Assembly (NCBI GenBank): GCA_036971615.1
Contig: JAYKKR010000002.1
Span: forward strand, 1,674,001-1,738,000
DNA: 64,000 bases
Source: Amyloporia xantha
Taxonomy: Eukaryota; Basidiomycota; Agaricomycetes; Polyporales; Adustoporiaceae
Direction of reading: 5' to 3'
Made by a program: the position numbers and the translations under genes. Shown piece by piece: positions 47,909 through 59,683 of this stretch. Positions within the stretch are counted from its first letter, which is position 1. Each line of letters begins with the position of its first letter. The notes below the pieces were generated by a model that saw only the letters and a list, made by a program, of their open reading frames with translations, searched no databases and had not been told where the DNA came from.

Positions 47909-50900
47909 GGCCTGGGCGCTTGGATCGAATCTGGCGCCAAACGCTCTCGCACTCAACGGTGTCTCCTATTCCACCTCAGGGCTGGTCTGCACTCTTGTGT
48001 TCTACGTCTCATGCACTGCCCTCTGTGATCATCAGACGGACTGCACTCGCTTCATCTGTCAATCTCTATCTCGAAAGTTTAGAGGACCACTAGTCTATAG
48101 CAAAGCAATAACATGCCTGTCTCAACGAAGGTGAACGTTCCGTGCGCATATTAAAATTGGTTAGCTGGACCAAGCTTACCCCCCACGAAGGCTCCGGAAT
48201 CATCTACGGTGGGATCACAAAAACAACCAAACCTTGAACACTCAAGCATATCACCGCCAGGAACTCAAACATAGGCGGAGACCTCGTACACTGGCGCTTC
48301 ACCCGCGGATATTCCTTTCTCTAGCTCGAGAGCGCGTTCGCGTTCGGCAGAGGGGAGTCGTTCTCGTGCAGCGAGCACCGTCTCCACTCAGGCGGCTTCT
48401 GGGCATCTACGCTCGCCCGGGCAGTGCGCCCGTCAGCTGTCGTCTACTCCCCAGGGCCTCCGCGCATGATCGTACATTCCCGTTCCCGCCCCGGCGAGCC
48501 TCCGCTCATCTATTCGCGCGCCATCTATGGTCCTCTCGCAGCTGTGAACGTCTGCATGGCGAGTACGGTCAAGCGAACCAAGACCAGCCTGTTCAACGCC
48601 CACGCGCTGCGCATCCCAACAGCGGCGCAGTACCCTGTGCAATGGCGGTGCCATGTATTCGACTGCCGCCGTCTCAATTCTCGCCTTCAACCTCCGCAGC
48701 ACCTCTGCGACCGAGGAGACTGTCGAGTCGCGCGTCCATTCCTGATTCGCGCAACACGCTATCCGCTCAACCTGGTGCGTCCGAAACATGAACTAAATAT
48801 CTACAGCGTGGCACCCACTTTCATGGGGCGCCAGTCGTCGTTCGGATTGTATCCGAACGATTTAGACCCGCACATCTTGGCATGGAGCGACAAATCGGTT
48901 GGGAAGTGATTGTCCTGACGTGTACGAAGGTACGTGCGCTCTCGAATATTTGTTTCTGCACGCTCAGCGTGGAGTAATGAAGATCGACCTGTACTATATG
49001 TGGGCCGAATACGTCCACATGCGCATCGAACGGCGTCGGCACACGTTGCGTGGTACGGTACGTGTTTATTCAATGTTGCTGTTGTTATTGTACGCACAAC
49101 ATCGCTGATAGTAGCTCTCTGATCGCGAACGGGAGCCGTGTCGCGTCTTTGAAGTCTCCTTGCACAAAATATAGGCAGAGACCCAGAGTCGTCCCTGCTC
49201 CGTAGATGCGCGTGAACAGGGTGTTTGCAGCAGCGGACGATGCGGATGCATCGTCGCCCACGTTGTGATGGGCGAGAATGGACGAGAATGACGGACGAGC
49301 ACAGGTGCCAAGAGCCTGTTGCCCATCCGGCAAGGGGCGATGGTTCACGCTTGGGCACGAGCGGCGCATGGTAAGCTCGGATCCTGCTTACAAGACCCAT
49401 CGTCCACAGCTAATTCTGATGAATAGATTTATTCTTTGTTATGTATGTAGATTACATGATGGGTACATAACGTCGCAGCGGACGTCCGCGCCCACAATGT
49501 CTCTGCGCGCGAGACGTCCGAAACCTCAGCAATTAGAAATTGCCTTCGCCCCTATATGCTCCGACCGATCGTCGTCCGAGAGCGAGACAGTACATGCCGG
49601 ACGTCCATCTGCCCGCCCGCCCAAGCGCCGTACTCCAAGCACTGTCTAGATCGCTCATGGACCCAAGGTGCTGGGCCATCCGCACGCCGTACACGCTGCA
49701 CCTGGAACTCGCGGACAAGAGCCGACAGCCTACAGCTAGACTGGGCATGCGGGCCGTTTATGTAGCACCGTGTGATCGACGACGGGAGCCGTTCGATATG
49801 CGGAGCTAATGGGCGATGGGTGAAGGGACGCCGTCCGAACGACCCGTACGTCGAGTTGCAAGGAAGCGTGAGGACGCACAGCCTAGTGTTGGAACAGACA
49901 GCGAGGGCTGTCCTATGTTGTGCATGTACTACGTAGTAGCATGGCGACGGCACACATGGAGCTCGCCGGTAGCTTCGCCTAGTCGAGAAGGAGGCGCGGA
50001 CGTCGAGCGTCGGTGCATCCGAATCTGCGCCGGGAGGACTTGCGCAGACTCGCGCGGATGAGCAGATCAGCATCCAAGCGTCTGTCCGTCCATCCGCTCG
50101 CGCCCGTGATCGACGGTGATGGGAATTCGCACACAGGGGGCACGAAGATGTAAGGACTGTGTATGATTGGACGGCGCAGGAATTGACGACGAGGGCGGGG
50201 AGGCGTAGCGGGAGCTCGGCGAAGTCTGAGAGTCCTCGCACGTTCCCTAAACAGACAGAGAGAGGGAATGTGTACGACTCACCCGTGATAGCGAGATCTC
50301 GCTACTCGAGACACGTCCTGCTCGAGATAGTCGCGTGCTCGCGTTGTGTTGTTCGCCGGACGGTGGGGAAAACCACACCAGTCGAGGTGACGCGCACGCG
50401 GAGAGCATACCGGTGCCGACGATGCTGGAGAGCGCGCGAGAGGTGGGGTAAGGATGGGAACGGGACGGGCACGTCTAGGGAACGCCGAATATGACGAGGA
50501 GCTGTAGACATGCTACCAAACGGCTTAATGTAATTAGCTCTGTTCGAGCTATAGCGGAATATATATGTTTAATGACTTACTTTGGACGGGCTCAGTGCTC
50601 GCGCATGTTATGTCTGGGCCAAAGGTCAGGTATGGCCTCTGTCTAAAGCCACTGTGCATGTATTGAACGAGCACGCTTCGCTCAGGAGGCGCTGAGTGCG
50701 GTGGGTGAAGCAGGAGCTAGGGGCCATCGTCCTCTGCAGGACTGTGAGTGGACGGACAGTAGGATGGTTCTGGTACGCATGCAGGAACTGGCACGAACAG
50801 GCGCCACGCATACTGGACCACGTGTCTCTGTCCAGTCTCAACGATTCCGTCCGCTGAAGAATGGCAATCAGAAACGGGCGGGCAGATGCGTGAGTGCGAG

Positions 50901-51252
50901 GGCCATCCGCGCGGAGGGCACTGAGCGTTGGCAGGGAGAGGTGGAGGCGGAGGACTGTGTAGGAAAGAAAGACATCGACGAAAACCTAGACGTGGACCAT
51001 CGAGCGAAATGCAAAACGCGACGGGGCTGGCGATCGAGTGCCTGTCAAATGAAGGATGGATGGGGGATGTTCGAAGGAGTGACAATACGAGCAACAAGGG
51101 ACGCACCATCCAGAGAAAGATTGGCCGAACGAGTATTGACTTAGGCGCCATGTGGATTGAGGTAGTTATTTAACTGGGAGACCTAATAGGGGGCCTATCG
51201 CTCTGGATTTGATTTTCTCAGGTCCGTAATGGCTGACAAAAGGAATTGCAAA

Positions 51253-51312
51253 GGCCATATTTGGGCTTGTCCATGCCAAACTCGCCCGAGAATCCAGTTT
51301 ACCCCGGCGCTC
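51253..51312 (+). repeat. Repeat block B with upstream part, copy 2
   Basis: ggccatatttgggcttgtcc followed by CGCCCGAGAATCCAGTTTA aligns with 47,850-47,908. It lies about 230 bp before the start of the 51,545 gene. Confidence 0.55.
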
Positions 51313-51544
51313 GTCAAGCTCCTGTTCATGCTTGCCACCTCATCCTGGCAATCCTGGTCCTGTACCTTTCGCCATTCGAGCCCCCCGGCTCCCCGACTTC
51401 TCACACCTCGAGCCGTAGTCTCCCTGTGCTTACTTCTTGTGGCTATCTCAACTCCAACAGTAGTCTCATCTGCTGGGCTTGCCGATCTCCGTCTGGTGTG
51501 AAGGATTGTTAGTGTATGAACTCGGACTGTTACAGGACACACAC

Positions 51545-53655
51545 ATGCCTGAGGAGCAAATTACCGAAGCGTGGGTGTATGGCAGTGACCGCTTGAAGGT
51601 GGACTATGGAAAGACATGGAATGAGGAGATGACTGGTGAGTGAGGATCTCCATCGTTGAGCATACTCCTAGGAACCCGAGGGTGACCAACTTCCTGGCAG
51701 GAGCGGTGGTGATATTTCCCCGCACATTCGCTGTGGGGACCAAGAGGCGCGCATGGGTCAGTTGTACTGCTGAGTGCCGTGGTTATGTTGAAGCCCTGGA
51801 GCCAATCCCCGATGGGTGGGCCGCGAACATGCATGACACGCAGCGCGCCGCTGCCCGCGGTGTTACATACAAACACCTGCTCCGCCCTCACACTCCTGGT
51901 GCGGTGTTCTTTAAGGTGCGCGGCAAGGAGTTGTTTGTTGCTGCAGGCTATGTGAGTCCGTCCGCACCACATGCTAGCATAGACGAATACCCACTCTGTT
52001 TGCAGCATGGTGTGCGTATCAACGCGGGTTTGGAGGCATGTTTCATGTGCATTAACCGCATGGATTTCGACCGGATTACAGCCCAGGACTCCACGGGCAA
52101 TAACCCGGAGCAGGGCAAGGCTGAGAAAATGCGGTTCTTTGTGATTCCTCCTGACCTAGTTGAAGTCGGTTCACGGGAGCCTGATCATGAGCGTGGGATG
52201 ACCATTCTGTTTGCTGTGGTATGCAAGGATCGCGTCTTTGTGCTCACCGACCATTCCAGGATTGCCCGAATCCATGTGGTCAGTCTTGACCGCCACTGGA
52301 CTGCCAATGATCTAGAACCTGGCTCAGAGGTATGTGTGCATGCTCTTCTCACTATCTAGCTCACATCAGCTATTTGTAGCCTTGGGGATACATTTGGGAT
52401 CACCACCATGGGCCAGACTGGAACCATGAGACACAGACGGCACGCGCAGCTCTTGCAACGTGGCGCACGACTATCCTCCATGATCGTGGCAAAGCATTCC
52501 GCATGAGCCTCCTTGAGGAGATGTGTGCGAACCAGCTGGTCTTCAATGGGTTCGGTCGGCATACTGCCCATGACTGTCTACACCTCCTGCGCATCTTTCC
52601 AGGCGAGCCCCCAATTATTGTCTGCGATGATGACCACAAGTTTGCGCGTTTCGAGGCTGGCCTAATCTCATACATGAATCAATGGATCTCGACTGAATAT
52701 CGCGAGCGAGTTGCTTCGTTCCATAACCACAATAACCCCATGGCCTTCTACTATCGATCTGATGACAATTTCATAAACCAGTATATGCACGTGTTCCGCA
52801 AGTGGAGAGTTCGAATTCCTACTGCTATGTACAATGAGTTTGTTGCCGAGGGTCTGTTCGATGAAGACCACATCATTGGTGAGTCACCTCGGCCGCATGC
52901 ATGCATTGATATATTCCTTAGCCTGATGTTAGGTCAACCATACACATGTGATCCCACTCAATTAGTCGATACCTATGCTCCAAAGGCGCCGAGTTTCAAA
53001 TGGGTCCCAGTCTTCGTGTATCAACAGGCAGGGTCCAAGGTCTATTCAGCAATTCGGGCACAGCGCCCTGAGGAGTGGAAATACACATACGACTATGGAG
53101 TGAGTGTAGCCATTGGCAGTAGACTGCTTCCGCTGATCATTATGGACATTCAGACACTCGCCGAGGATGTTCGGCATGCAGGCTACAGCACTACAGTAGG
53201 CCCAGCCGAGTTCAGGGAGCTCAAGCACAATATGATCAACGCTCAGGCCCCTCAAAAGCCCGGACGCCGCCCGAAGGTGAGTGTTCCCCAGATGAAATCT
53301 CTGTCAGCGCAGAGATTTAAGGATAGAGCAGATCCATACTGGCCTCCCAGGCCGCCCCAGCCAGCGGCCGAAGGCGGCAACCATTCGCAAAAGGGCTGCT
53401 ATAGGGCGTGAAGCACGGGCCAGGTGTGCCGCTCAACTCGCGGCTGCGCGAGAAGACGTGGGGGGCATGGAACCCACTGAAGTTGCTGATGCGTCTCTGG
53501 TTCAAGATCACCACGTCTCAGACCAGCTGACGCATGGTGCAAAACGAGGTCCCCTAGTTGGCGAGCCAGTGGGCAGGATAACCCGCTCCCAGAAGCGCCA
53601 ACGTGAGTCGGCACCCTCCCGCCTTGGCAGCCTAATTACACATGCTCATGCATGA
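51545..53655 (+). CDS. Unknown protein encoded inside the mobile region
   Basis: I do not recognise the family. The first exon from ATG 51,545 reads MPEEQITEAWVYGSDRLKVD and ends at a gtgagt donor. The next begins near 51,702 (AVVIFPRTFAVGTKRRAWVS) and includes ACFMCINRMDFDRI. The central exon contains RMSLLEEMCANQLVFNGFGR, HTAHDCLHLLRIFPGEPPII, DDHKFARFEAGLISYMNQWI and YMHVFRKWRVRIPTAMYNEF. After an intron near 53,277-53,350 the frame continues with a basic segment (RPSQRPKAATIRKRAAIGRE) and ends with TRSQKRQRESAP, stop at 53,655. The basic tail suggests nucleic-acid binding or nuclear targeting. The gene looks intact. Its position between repeat blocks suggests that it belongs to an inserted element. 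Confidence 0.6.
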
Positions 53656-54250
53656 ATATTACAGGCTTGTAGGAGTGTCTCACCCCTTGCCCTCCACTTC
53701 CTGTCTAATCTGGCCAGACTTACCATACAGAGCATGCAAGGGCGGGTCTCTCGTCCAGTCGATCCGTCCCGCCCATCCACTCCCTCGCCTACTTACTCTG
53801 TATGTCACGCTCATGCACGCCGTGTGGTCAGCTCGAATATCGCTTACGCGTGTCACTAGCCACGGCTCATTTCGACTGATAGGTATCTTCGTAGTCTATT
53901 AGTGTAGAGTACATGATAATTACATTTCGATGCGGCGCACATCCCAAGCGTTCACCGTCCCGCTATGGCTGTCTCAAGGGACGGACGTCGCGCCTGTCTT
54001 GCCCCAGCGCCGGAGACTTCAGGCTGCAGCGCCTCTGCGTGGCTCGGTCGTGGTGTGCGCCACCTGCGCCTGCGCCATGTTAAGTAGCCGACGAAGCGAA
54101 TGAATAAGCCGTTCAGAGACCGCACGCGTCCTGCCCGTCCGAATCATGAGGAGTGGGCCGAAATGGTAAAATAGATCCATAGTACATACCATCTTCACCA
54201 GGACAGCGCGGGCTGTGTGAATCGCGTGGGCAGTTATGCACGACACGCGG

Positions 54251-54352
54251 AAAGTGTAAGCGAAAAAGACGCAAGGCTCACTTGGTCAGCTGGGTGAGCA
54301 CGCCGCGGATGGTGAGTCCCATTCCAGCAGCAGCGCGTGCACTGCGGCCGGA
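54251..54352. repeat. Diverged duplicated segment, copy 1
   Basis: GTGTAAGCGAAAAAGACGC followed by aaggctcacttggtcagctg and ggtgagcacgccgcggatgg recurs at 55,476-55,574 with few differences. Read on the minus strand both give TIRGVLTQLTK before a stop, so this may be the last exon of a duplicated, now broken gene. Confidence 0.55.
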
Positions 54353-55475
54353 TGGAACTTGTCCGTAGCCATGCGCGTCCGCAACGGCACCTAGTCGCGA
54401 TGCTCGTCTGCGTGCTGCGGACGAAATGTACGCGTGTCTTGTTTGCACTTTGGGGACAGCTGATGACATAGAAGAGACAGATATATATTTGAGACTACTC
54501 TACACGCCATGTAGAGCAGTCGAGGGCATGCGCCCAGAGAATCCGGACGATGTGGCGTACTTACCTTTGATGCACTCGCGGGGATGACGGGGAAGCGGAT
54601 GCTCATGCGGACGCGTACGTTCACATCTATTCTCCCATCACGGACACGTCAGCGATGGACGGGCGGGGCAACTCGCGCACGAGCCCAGACAGAGGTAGAA
54701 TACGTACATATCTAACGTAGCATGTCTTGGCGGCCCCTCTGCGCATAGCTACAGTCTCGTAGCAGACGTCGTAGAGCGGTAGGCGACGGACGAGCGCGCT
54801 GGATAGGAGGTGGGTGGGTGCTACGCCGAAGGTGCGCAGGGATGTGTAGAGTATGGAGCGCGAAGGGGAGCGCCGCGAGCACGAAGGGCGCGCTCTGTGA
54901 CGGCGGACAGCAGTCCATGCGTGAAGACTTGGGCATGAGCCCGCCGTAGGTGTGAACGGCCAGCACAAGCGTGCGCTGATGGTGGCTTGTAGTCATGACC
55001 CTCGCCGACTGCACGGGCCAGTTCAGAGCATGCGCGAAGACATGTTGAATACATACCGGACTCTACGCGCTGCCATGCCCTATACTTCCTCCATAATCTG
55101 GCCAGACTTCCGATGCAGAGCACGGCAGTGCGGGTCCTCGCTGTCCAGAACAACCAGTGCGAGGACGGCGTGTTCGGCTGGGTGAACGTTCTCGTCTGCA
55201 TGCAGAGGTGAAGGGCATAGCAACGAGCTGCCGCAGTCAGTCGGCAGAGAGGCCTACGGGCACAGGACAAGCCTATGTATGATATCTGTTAGCTTCATGT
55301 GACAGTAGTATATCTAGCAATAGGAATTTACTTTGTGAGTCGTAGTGGGGCATGCACTATGTCCGAAACTCGGCGCGGAACCAATGACACATCAGCGTGG
55401 GTGCGAAAGAGATTGAAGAGGCCACTCGCGTTCAATGCTCTGAAAAGCCTTGAACGTGACCACGCCAGTCAGGGG

Positions 55476-55574
55476 AAAGTGTAAGCGAAAAGACGGAAGG
55501 CTCACTTGGTCAGCTGGGTGAGCACGCCGCGGATGGTAAATCCCATTCCAGCCCCAGCGCGTGCACCGCGGCGA
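55476..55574. repeat. Diverged duplicated segment, copy 2
   Basis: This is the second copy of the segment at 54,251-54,352. A partner segment (taatctggccagactt) precedes each copy, at 53,708 and 55,096. Confidence 0.55.
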
Positions 55575-55892
55575 AGGTCGCGAACATGATGGAGGGCGTT
55601 CGCTCGGGAGAGAATGAGCGCGCGAGGATGCGCAGCGTTTGGGAGCAATAGACGGTCAGTTGCGAGAAGGATGGGGCAGGGGAGAAGACGCACCGCAGTG
55701 GGACACACGCGGAAAGGGCAGGGTGGACGGTCGAGCTGTGTGCTCGACAAAGCGGGAGGGTGCAGGTTCTGCGGGACGGTGCGACTTGGGTTACATGCTC
55801 GTCGGCGCGAGCTGTTAAGCGCGCATGAGGTTTGGATTCTCGGGTGGTTTCTGCGGCGATAGGGCACAAAGTATGTATTAGAGACGTTACCT

Positions 55893-55950
55893 TTAGGACT
55901 TAACTAGCCCACAAAATTGAATTAGAGCCATCAAGCCCCATATTTGGGCT
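55893..55950 (-). repeat. Repeat block A, inverted copy
   Basis: The reverse complement reads AAATATGGGGCTTGATGGC followed by TCTAATTCAATTTTGTGGGC and TAGTTAAGTCC, matching the blocks at 47,781 and 59,155. Confidence 0.55.
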
Positions 55951-58900
55951 TACAGTGGCGATGGACATGATCCAGTAGGGCGACAGGCGCCAGGCGCCTG
56001 CATAAATCGCTCGCGGCCTGCAGCTGCTAGCCTGCCTCAAGGGCAGCCTGTATTGCTTCCTCACTCAATGGGGTTCAACCACCTCCCTCACGTCTCCCCA
56101 CCTGCCTTAACAGGCTGACCGCTCTCGGCTCTAAGCGACTTGTGTACGTCTGTTCCTCTGTGCGCTCGTGTTCATACTGTTGTTGACTTACCTGCAGGGG
56201 CGGAGGGCAGCCAGGACCGACGAGTCCTGCAGCCTGAGATTGCACGCGAAGCCAGCTTGTGAATCACTGTGCAAATTCGCTGGCCTGCCTGGTTGCCCCT
56301 CTCATGCACACCACACTGTCGGGTCGTCTGTGCCCTGGTGCGTGTGGTGGTCCAGCTCAGGGGTGCCTTCCTCATCTCTGGATGGTCTGCAGTCTACAGA
56401 CACGTCCACTTATAACACAGTATGTATTATAACACAGTATGTATTGTACTTTGGCCTTCTCTTTTCACTGACAACTGGGTATTTGGGCAGGACACCCGCG
56501 GGGCAGGAGCAGACTGCGCATCCGTGCACACTGTACCGGACGTGGTGGTTGCGCATGCACAGCCACACTGCTGGGGACTGGACGTCGGTGCTCGTGCACG
56601 GCGGCATCGTCTGTTTCCCTCGCGACTGCAAGCGGCGTGGTTTCCAGAGACGTGCCAGTACATACTCTGCACAGGAGGTCATTCCCAGCGCCAGCCGAAC
56701 AGAGTGGACCGTCCGCGTTCACACATTCCCTCTTCCCTCTCGAAGCACCATGAGGTCTCCAGCCGTCTGCCTGAGATGACGGCTCCGCAGCATGCGCGTC
56801 CAGGACGTCCGCCTTTGCTCCCCTTCGTTCAGCACATAGCAGCTATGTAGCAGTACCACAACGCACCTGCAGCCCCAAACCACGCATCCAGCGTGATGTG
56901 CCCTGCAATTGGGCGCGCATGACGAACAGTGCACGGTCAGAACCAGACAACACGTCCAGTGTGGTTCGTACTATGATCCGGTACACTGCTGCTCAGGTAT
57001 CAACCAGGTATGTACCTGCTACACCATGAGGGCTATTCAATACTAACATACCCGATGCACCCTCCGCGGAGGAAGAGACCCGGTCGTGAACGCGCCGTTC
57101 ATGTTCACCCGTCCATCGTCCATTGCGCATGCGCCATGCGTGGTATGCTGGAGCTCAGTGTCCATTTATGTCCGTGCCGTCCGTGTCGATCAAAACTACA
57201 TGCAGCATGGTGGAGATGTGGTCTGCCGAGGGTTCACTGGCAGCCCGAGCAGAGTCGTGCCGCGCGTGGTTCCGGGAGGGCGGGTCCATTTATCTTATAG
57301 TAACACTCTGTGTCCGTACCGCACTGTCCATCACTGACATTGAATATACAAGAACGGTTCAAAGCAATACGTACCCATGAAGACCCCGGCATCGCGAACA
57401 CGAACGCAGGAAGCTGTCAGAAGAGCTCGTCGGCCGTGTGCACGATGTTCACGGCATGCTGTACAAGTCCAGCGGTGAGGCGCGCGGACTCGTGCATGAT
57501 GTTATTCGGTACAGACACCACCGGCGGGAAAGAACAAATGTTGTTGTCTCCGTGTAGTCGTAGATAGAGCAGCAGCGAGCTCCGGGGCCGGTCTGCAGTG
57601 TAGTCGTTAGCTGTGCAATATCACCTCAATACATATACGTACCCTGTGAATTGTGATAGAGGGCGGTTTTGCGAGCGCATCGCTGAACGAATGACGTGTC
57701 AGGACATGCCCGAGTCTGCGCGGGAGTGGGGGGTCGATCGTCTCCGAACGGTGAGGCCCCGGCTGCGCGCACTATGAAGTGCCAGTGGCAGTCCATTCTA
57801 CAAACATGTACAGTTAGAGCTGCTTCCAGACGAGTCAATGATGAGCAGCTTACTGATTCGTCTGCATTCGCGGCGGAGTGATAGCTAAACAACGCCGGGA
57901 CGATCAGCAGAATCCATCTAGCCACGTCTGCCCGCTGACTTACCTCGACAGTGGAATGTCCTTGGGCGGGAGTGAGTAGCACCGCAGGGAGAATAGACAA
58001 TGTGAGAGCGACGACAGGCTGTCGGTCGCTGAGAGGAGCCCGGCGAGTAGTAGAGGAAAGGACAGGACAGAGGCAATGCTGACCTTCGAACATCAGCAAG
58101 CCACTTTATATCCTCCATCTACCTGCTCATGCCAAACCCGCACCTTCCTTTCTGTCCGCTGGCCCTCGGATCCTCGGATCGTGACCCTCAGCCTAGCCCA
58201 AGGTAACTGGCAGGAGCTTGGCAGCGTGCCAAGCACTCGACCGACAAGTTGCGGACTGCTGTTCGCTACTCTGTGGAGGCTATATCAGGTCAGATAGATT
58301 ACATAGCGTAGTATGTACGTACCTGGTCGAACCTGAGCGGCCGGGCATCCGATCGCGTGTGACAGCATGCCGGACGCGTTGTCTGGTGGTGCCGTGCGCC
58401 GTCTCTATTCGCAGGCCTGCTGCTGTGTTGGTGATGCAAATCGTGACGGCGACGGCTAGCCGTCGTCCCGTACCTCTGGGTCATGCTACATACCTACTCG
58501 GTGTTGGATGGAAGGGAGCACACGCTGGAGAGAGGGCATCTTCCATACCCGTGGTGGTGGATAGTTATAATCTGCGAGAGTGGAGTGGGGCACAGCGAAG
58601 GACGCCGGTTAGTGTGCTTCGCATATATAAGATTGTGTACACACGCGCTGAATAGCTGAATAGATGACGTACATGCCTGCACGGGCCTGTGTGAACGGGA
58701 GCCAACGAACTGCTGCAGCGAGTACACACCTGCATAATCCACCAAAGTGCGCTGCTTGGAGCTACAAGCGAGACGGACGACGCCGTGTTCATGAGCGCCG
58801 ACATTCAGGCTATGGGGGCTCGTGCGTGAGCATCGGACGGTGAATGCGCATTCGAAGGGCCGGATAGCGAATTCGAACCGCGGCAGTATCTTGTCGTCAA

Positions 58901-59154
58901 GGACCGCAATAATGACGAGCAGCCCATGAGCTCGGGCGCAGTGAATTGAATAGAATCAGCTGAGAACGAGAGAAGGACTATAAGCATGGGGGATAGATGA
59001 GTATGCCTGGAACTGACCATAGCAGGAGCGTGTCTCGGCGAAAAGGAACCCATGGGTGTACCAGACAATCCATAAGGACGAGGAGGGGAGCATGATAACC
59101 AGCGCGCGCTTGAGGCGCCTACTACTGCACAATGGCTATCGACACTATTAGTCC

Positions 59155-59283
59155 TAATATGGTGGCTATCTGTCCCAATTCAATTTTGAGTGCTAGTTAA
59201 GTGCTGAAATAAACATGTCGAATACCCGCTTTGAGACCTAACCCTCCAGAAAGCACCCGAGAATCGAGTTTCCTTCGGCGCTT
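59155..59283 (+). repeat. Repeat blocks A and B, copy 3
   Basis: AATATGGTGGCTATCTGTCC with AATTCAATTTTGAGTGCTAG, then CACCCGAGAATCGAGTTTCC at 59,253 and TTCGGCGCTT. Order and spacing are close to those at 47,781-47,908. Confidence 0.6.
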
Positions 59284-59683
59284 ACCTGTGGCAGGCTGGT
59301 GCAGCTGAGTCTATACTTCCGAGTTTGCTATTCTTTTGGTCATGCGCGTGCACACGTTCGCAGCTCCTTTGTGAAGGACTCCGGTCTAGGGACCACATCT
59401 GCAGACAGGTTTTGACCCACCTTGCCACTGATTGGGTCATGCGTTGTTGTTGTCTCATTGGTGCGAGTGCATGCTCAACGCATCTGGATTTGTTGCTGAC
59501 AGTTCACTGGCTAGCCATGAAATTGACGGTGTACCGACGTCAGCGGTGAAGCATTGACCTCCCCTTGGTGAGCCCTACATGCGGAGCGGCGAGTGAATAC
59601 CATCTGCCAACATTCTGTAGTACCCAGCCGCACTGTTCAAACACACGTCTATCCGATCATTGCAGAGTACGTAGGTTATTGCA

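Larger units (their letters stand above)
47484..51544. other. Gene-poor, GC-rich repeat region
   Basis: Many overlapping open frames occur on both strands because the DNA is GC-rich, including a 229-codon minus-strand frame at 49,552-50,241. None shows recognisable motifs or consistent splicing. Diverged repeat blocks lie at 47,781-47,908 and 51,253-51,312. I can support no gene here. Confidence 0.45.
53656..59683. other. Gene-poor, GC-rich repeat region
   Basis: No gene could be supported in about 6 kb. Diverged short repeats occur (53,698-53,749 with 55,088-55,138; 54,251-54,352 with 55,476-55,574). A perfect 17-bp tandem duplication (tataacacagtatgtat) lies at 56,411-56,444, and ggcgccaggcgcc occurs near 55,990. 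Fragments with hydrophobic character on the minus strand may be decayed exons of a duplicated gene. Confidence 0.4.

Noticed and set aside
48234..48791. 185-codon plus-strand open frame
   Set aside because: It is Arg/Pro/Ser-rich, with long overlapping frames on both strands; no protein character.
49552..50241. 229-codon minus-strand open frame
   Set aside because: It lies in GC-rich DNA where stops are rare; Arg/Ser/Cys-rich composition, no motif and other long frames overlap it.
56411..56444. 17-bp perfect tandem duplication as a minisatellite or CRISPR-like repeat
   Set aside because: There are only two units with no spacer, so it is a simple local duplication.
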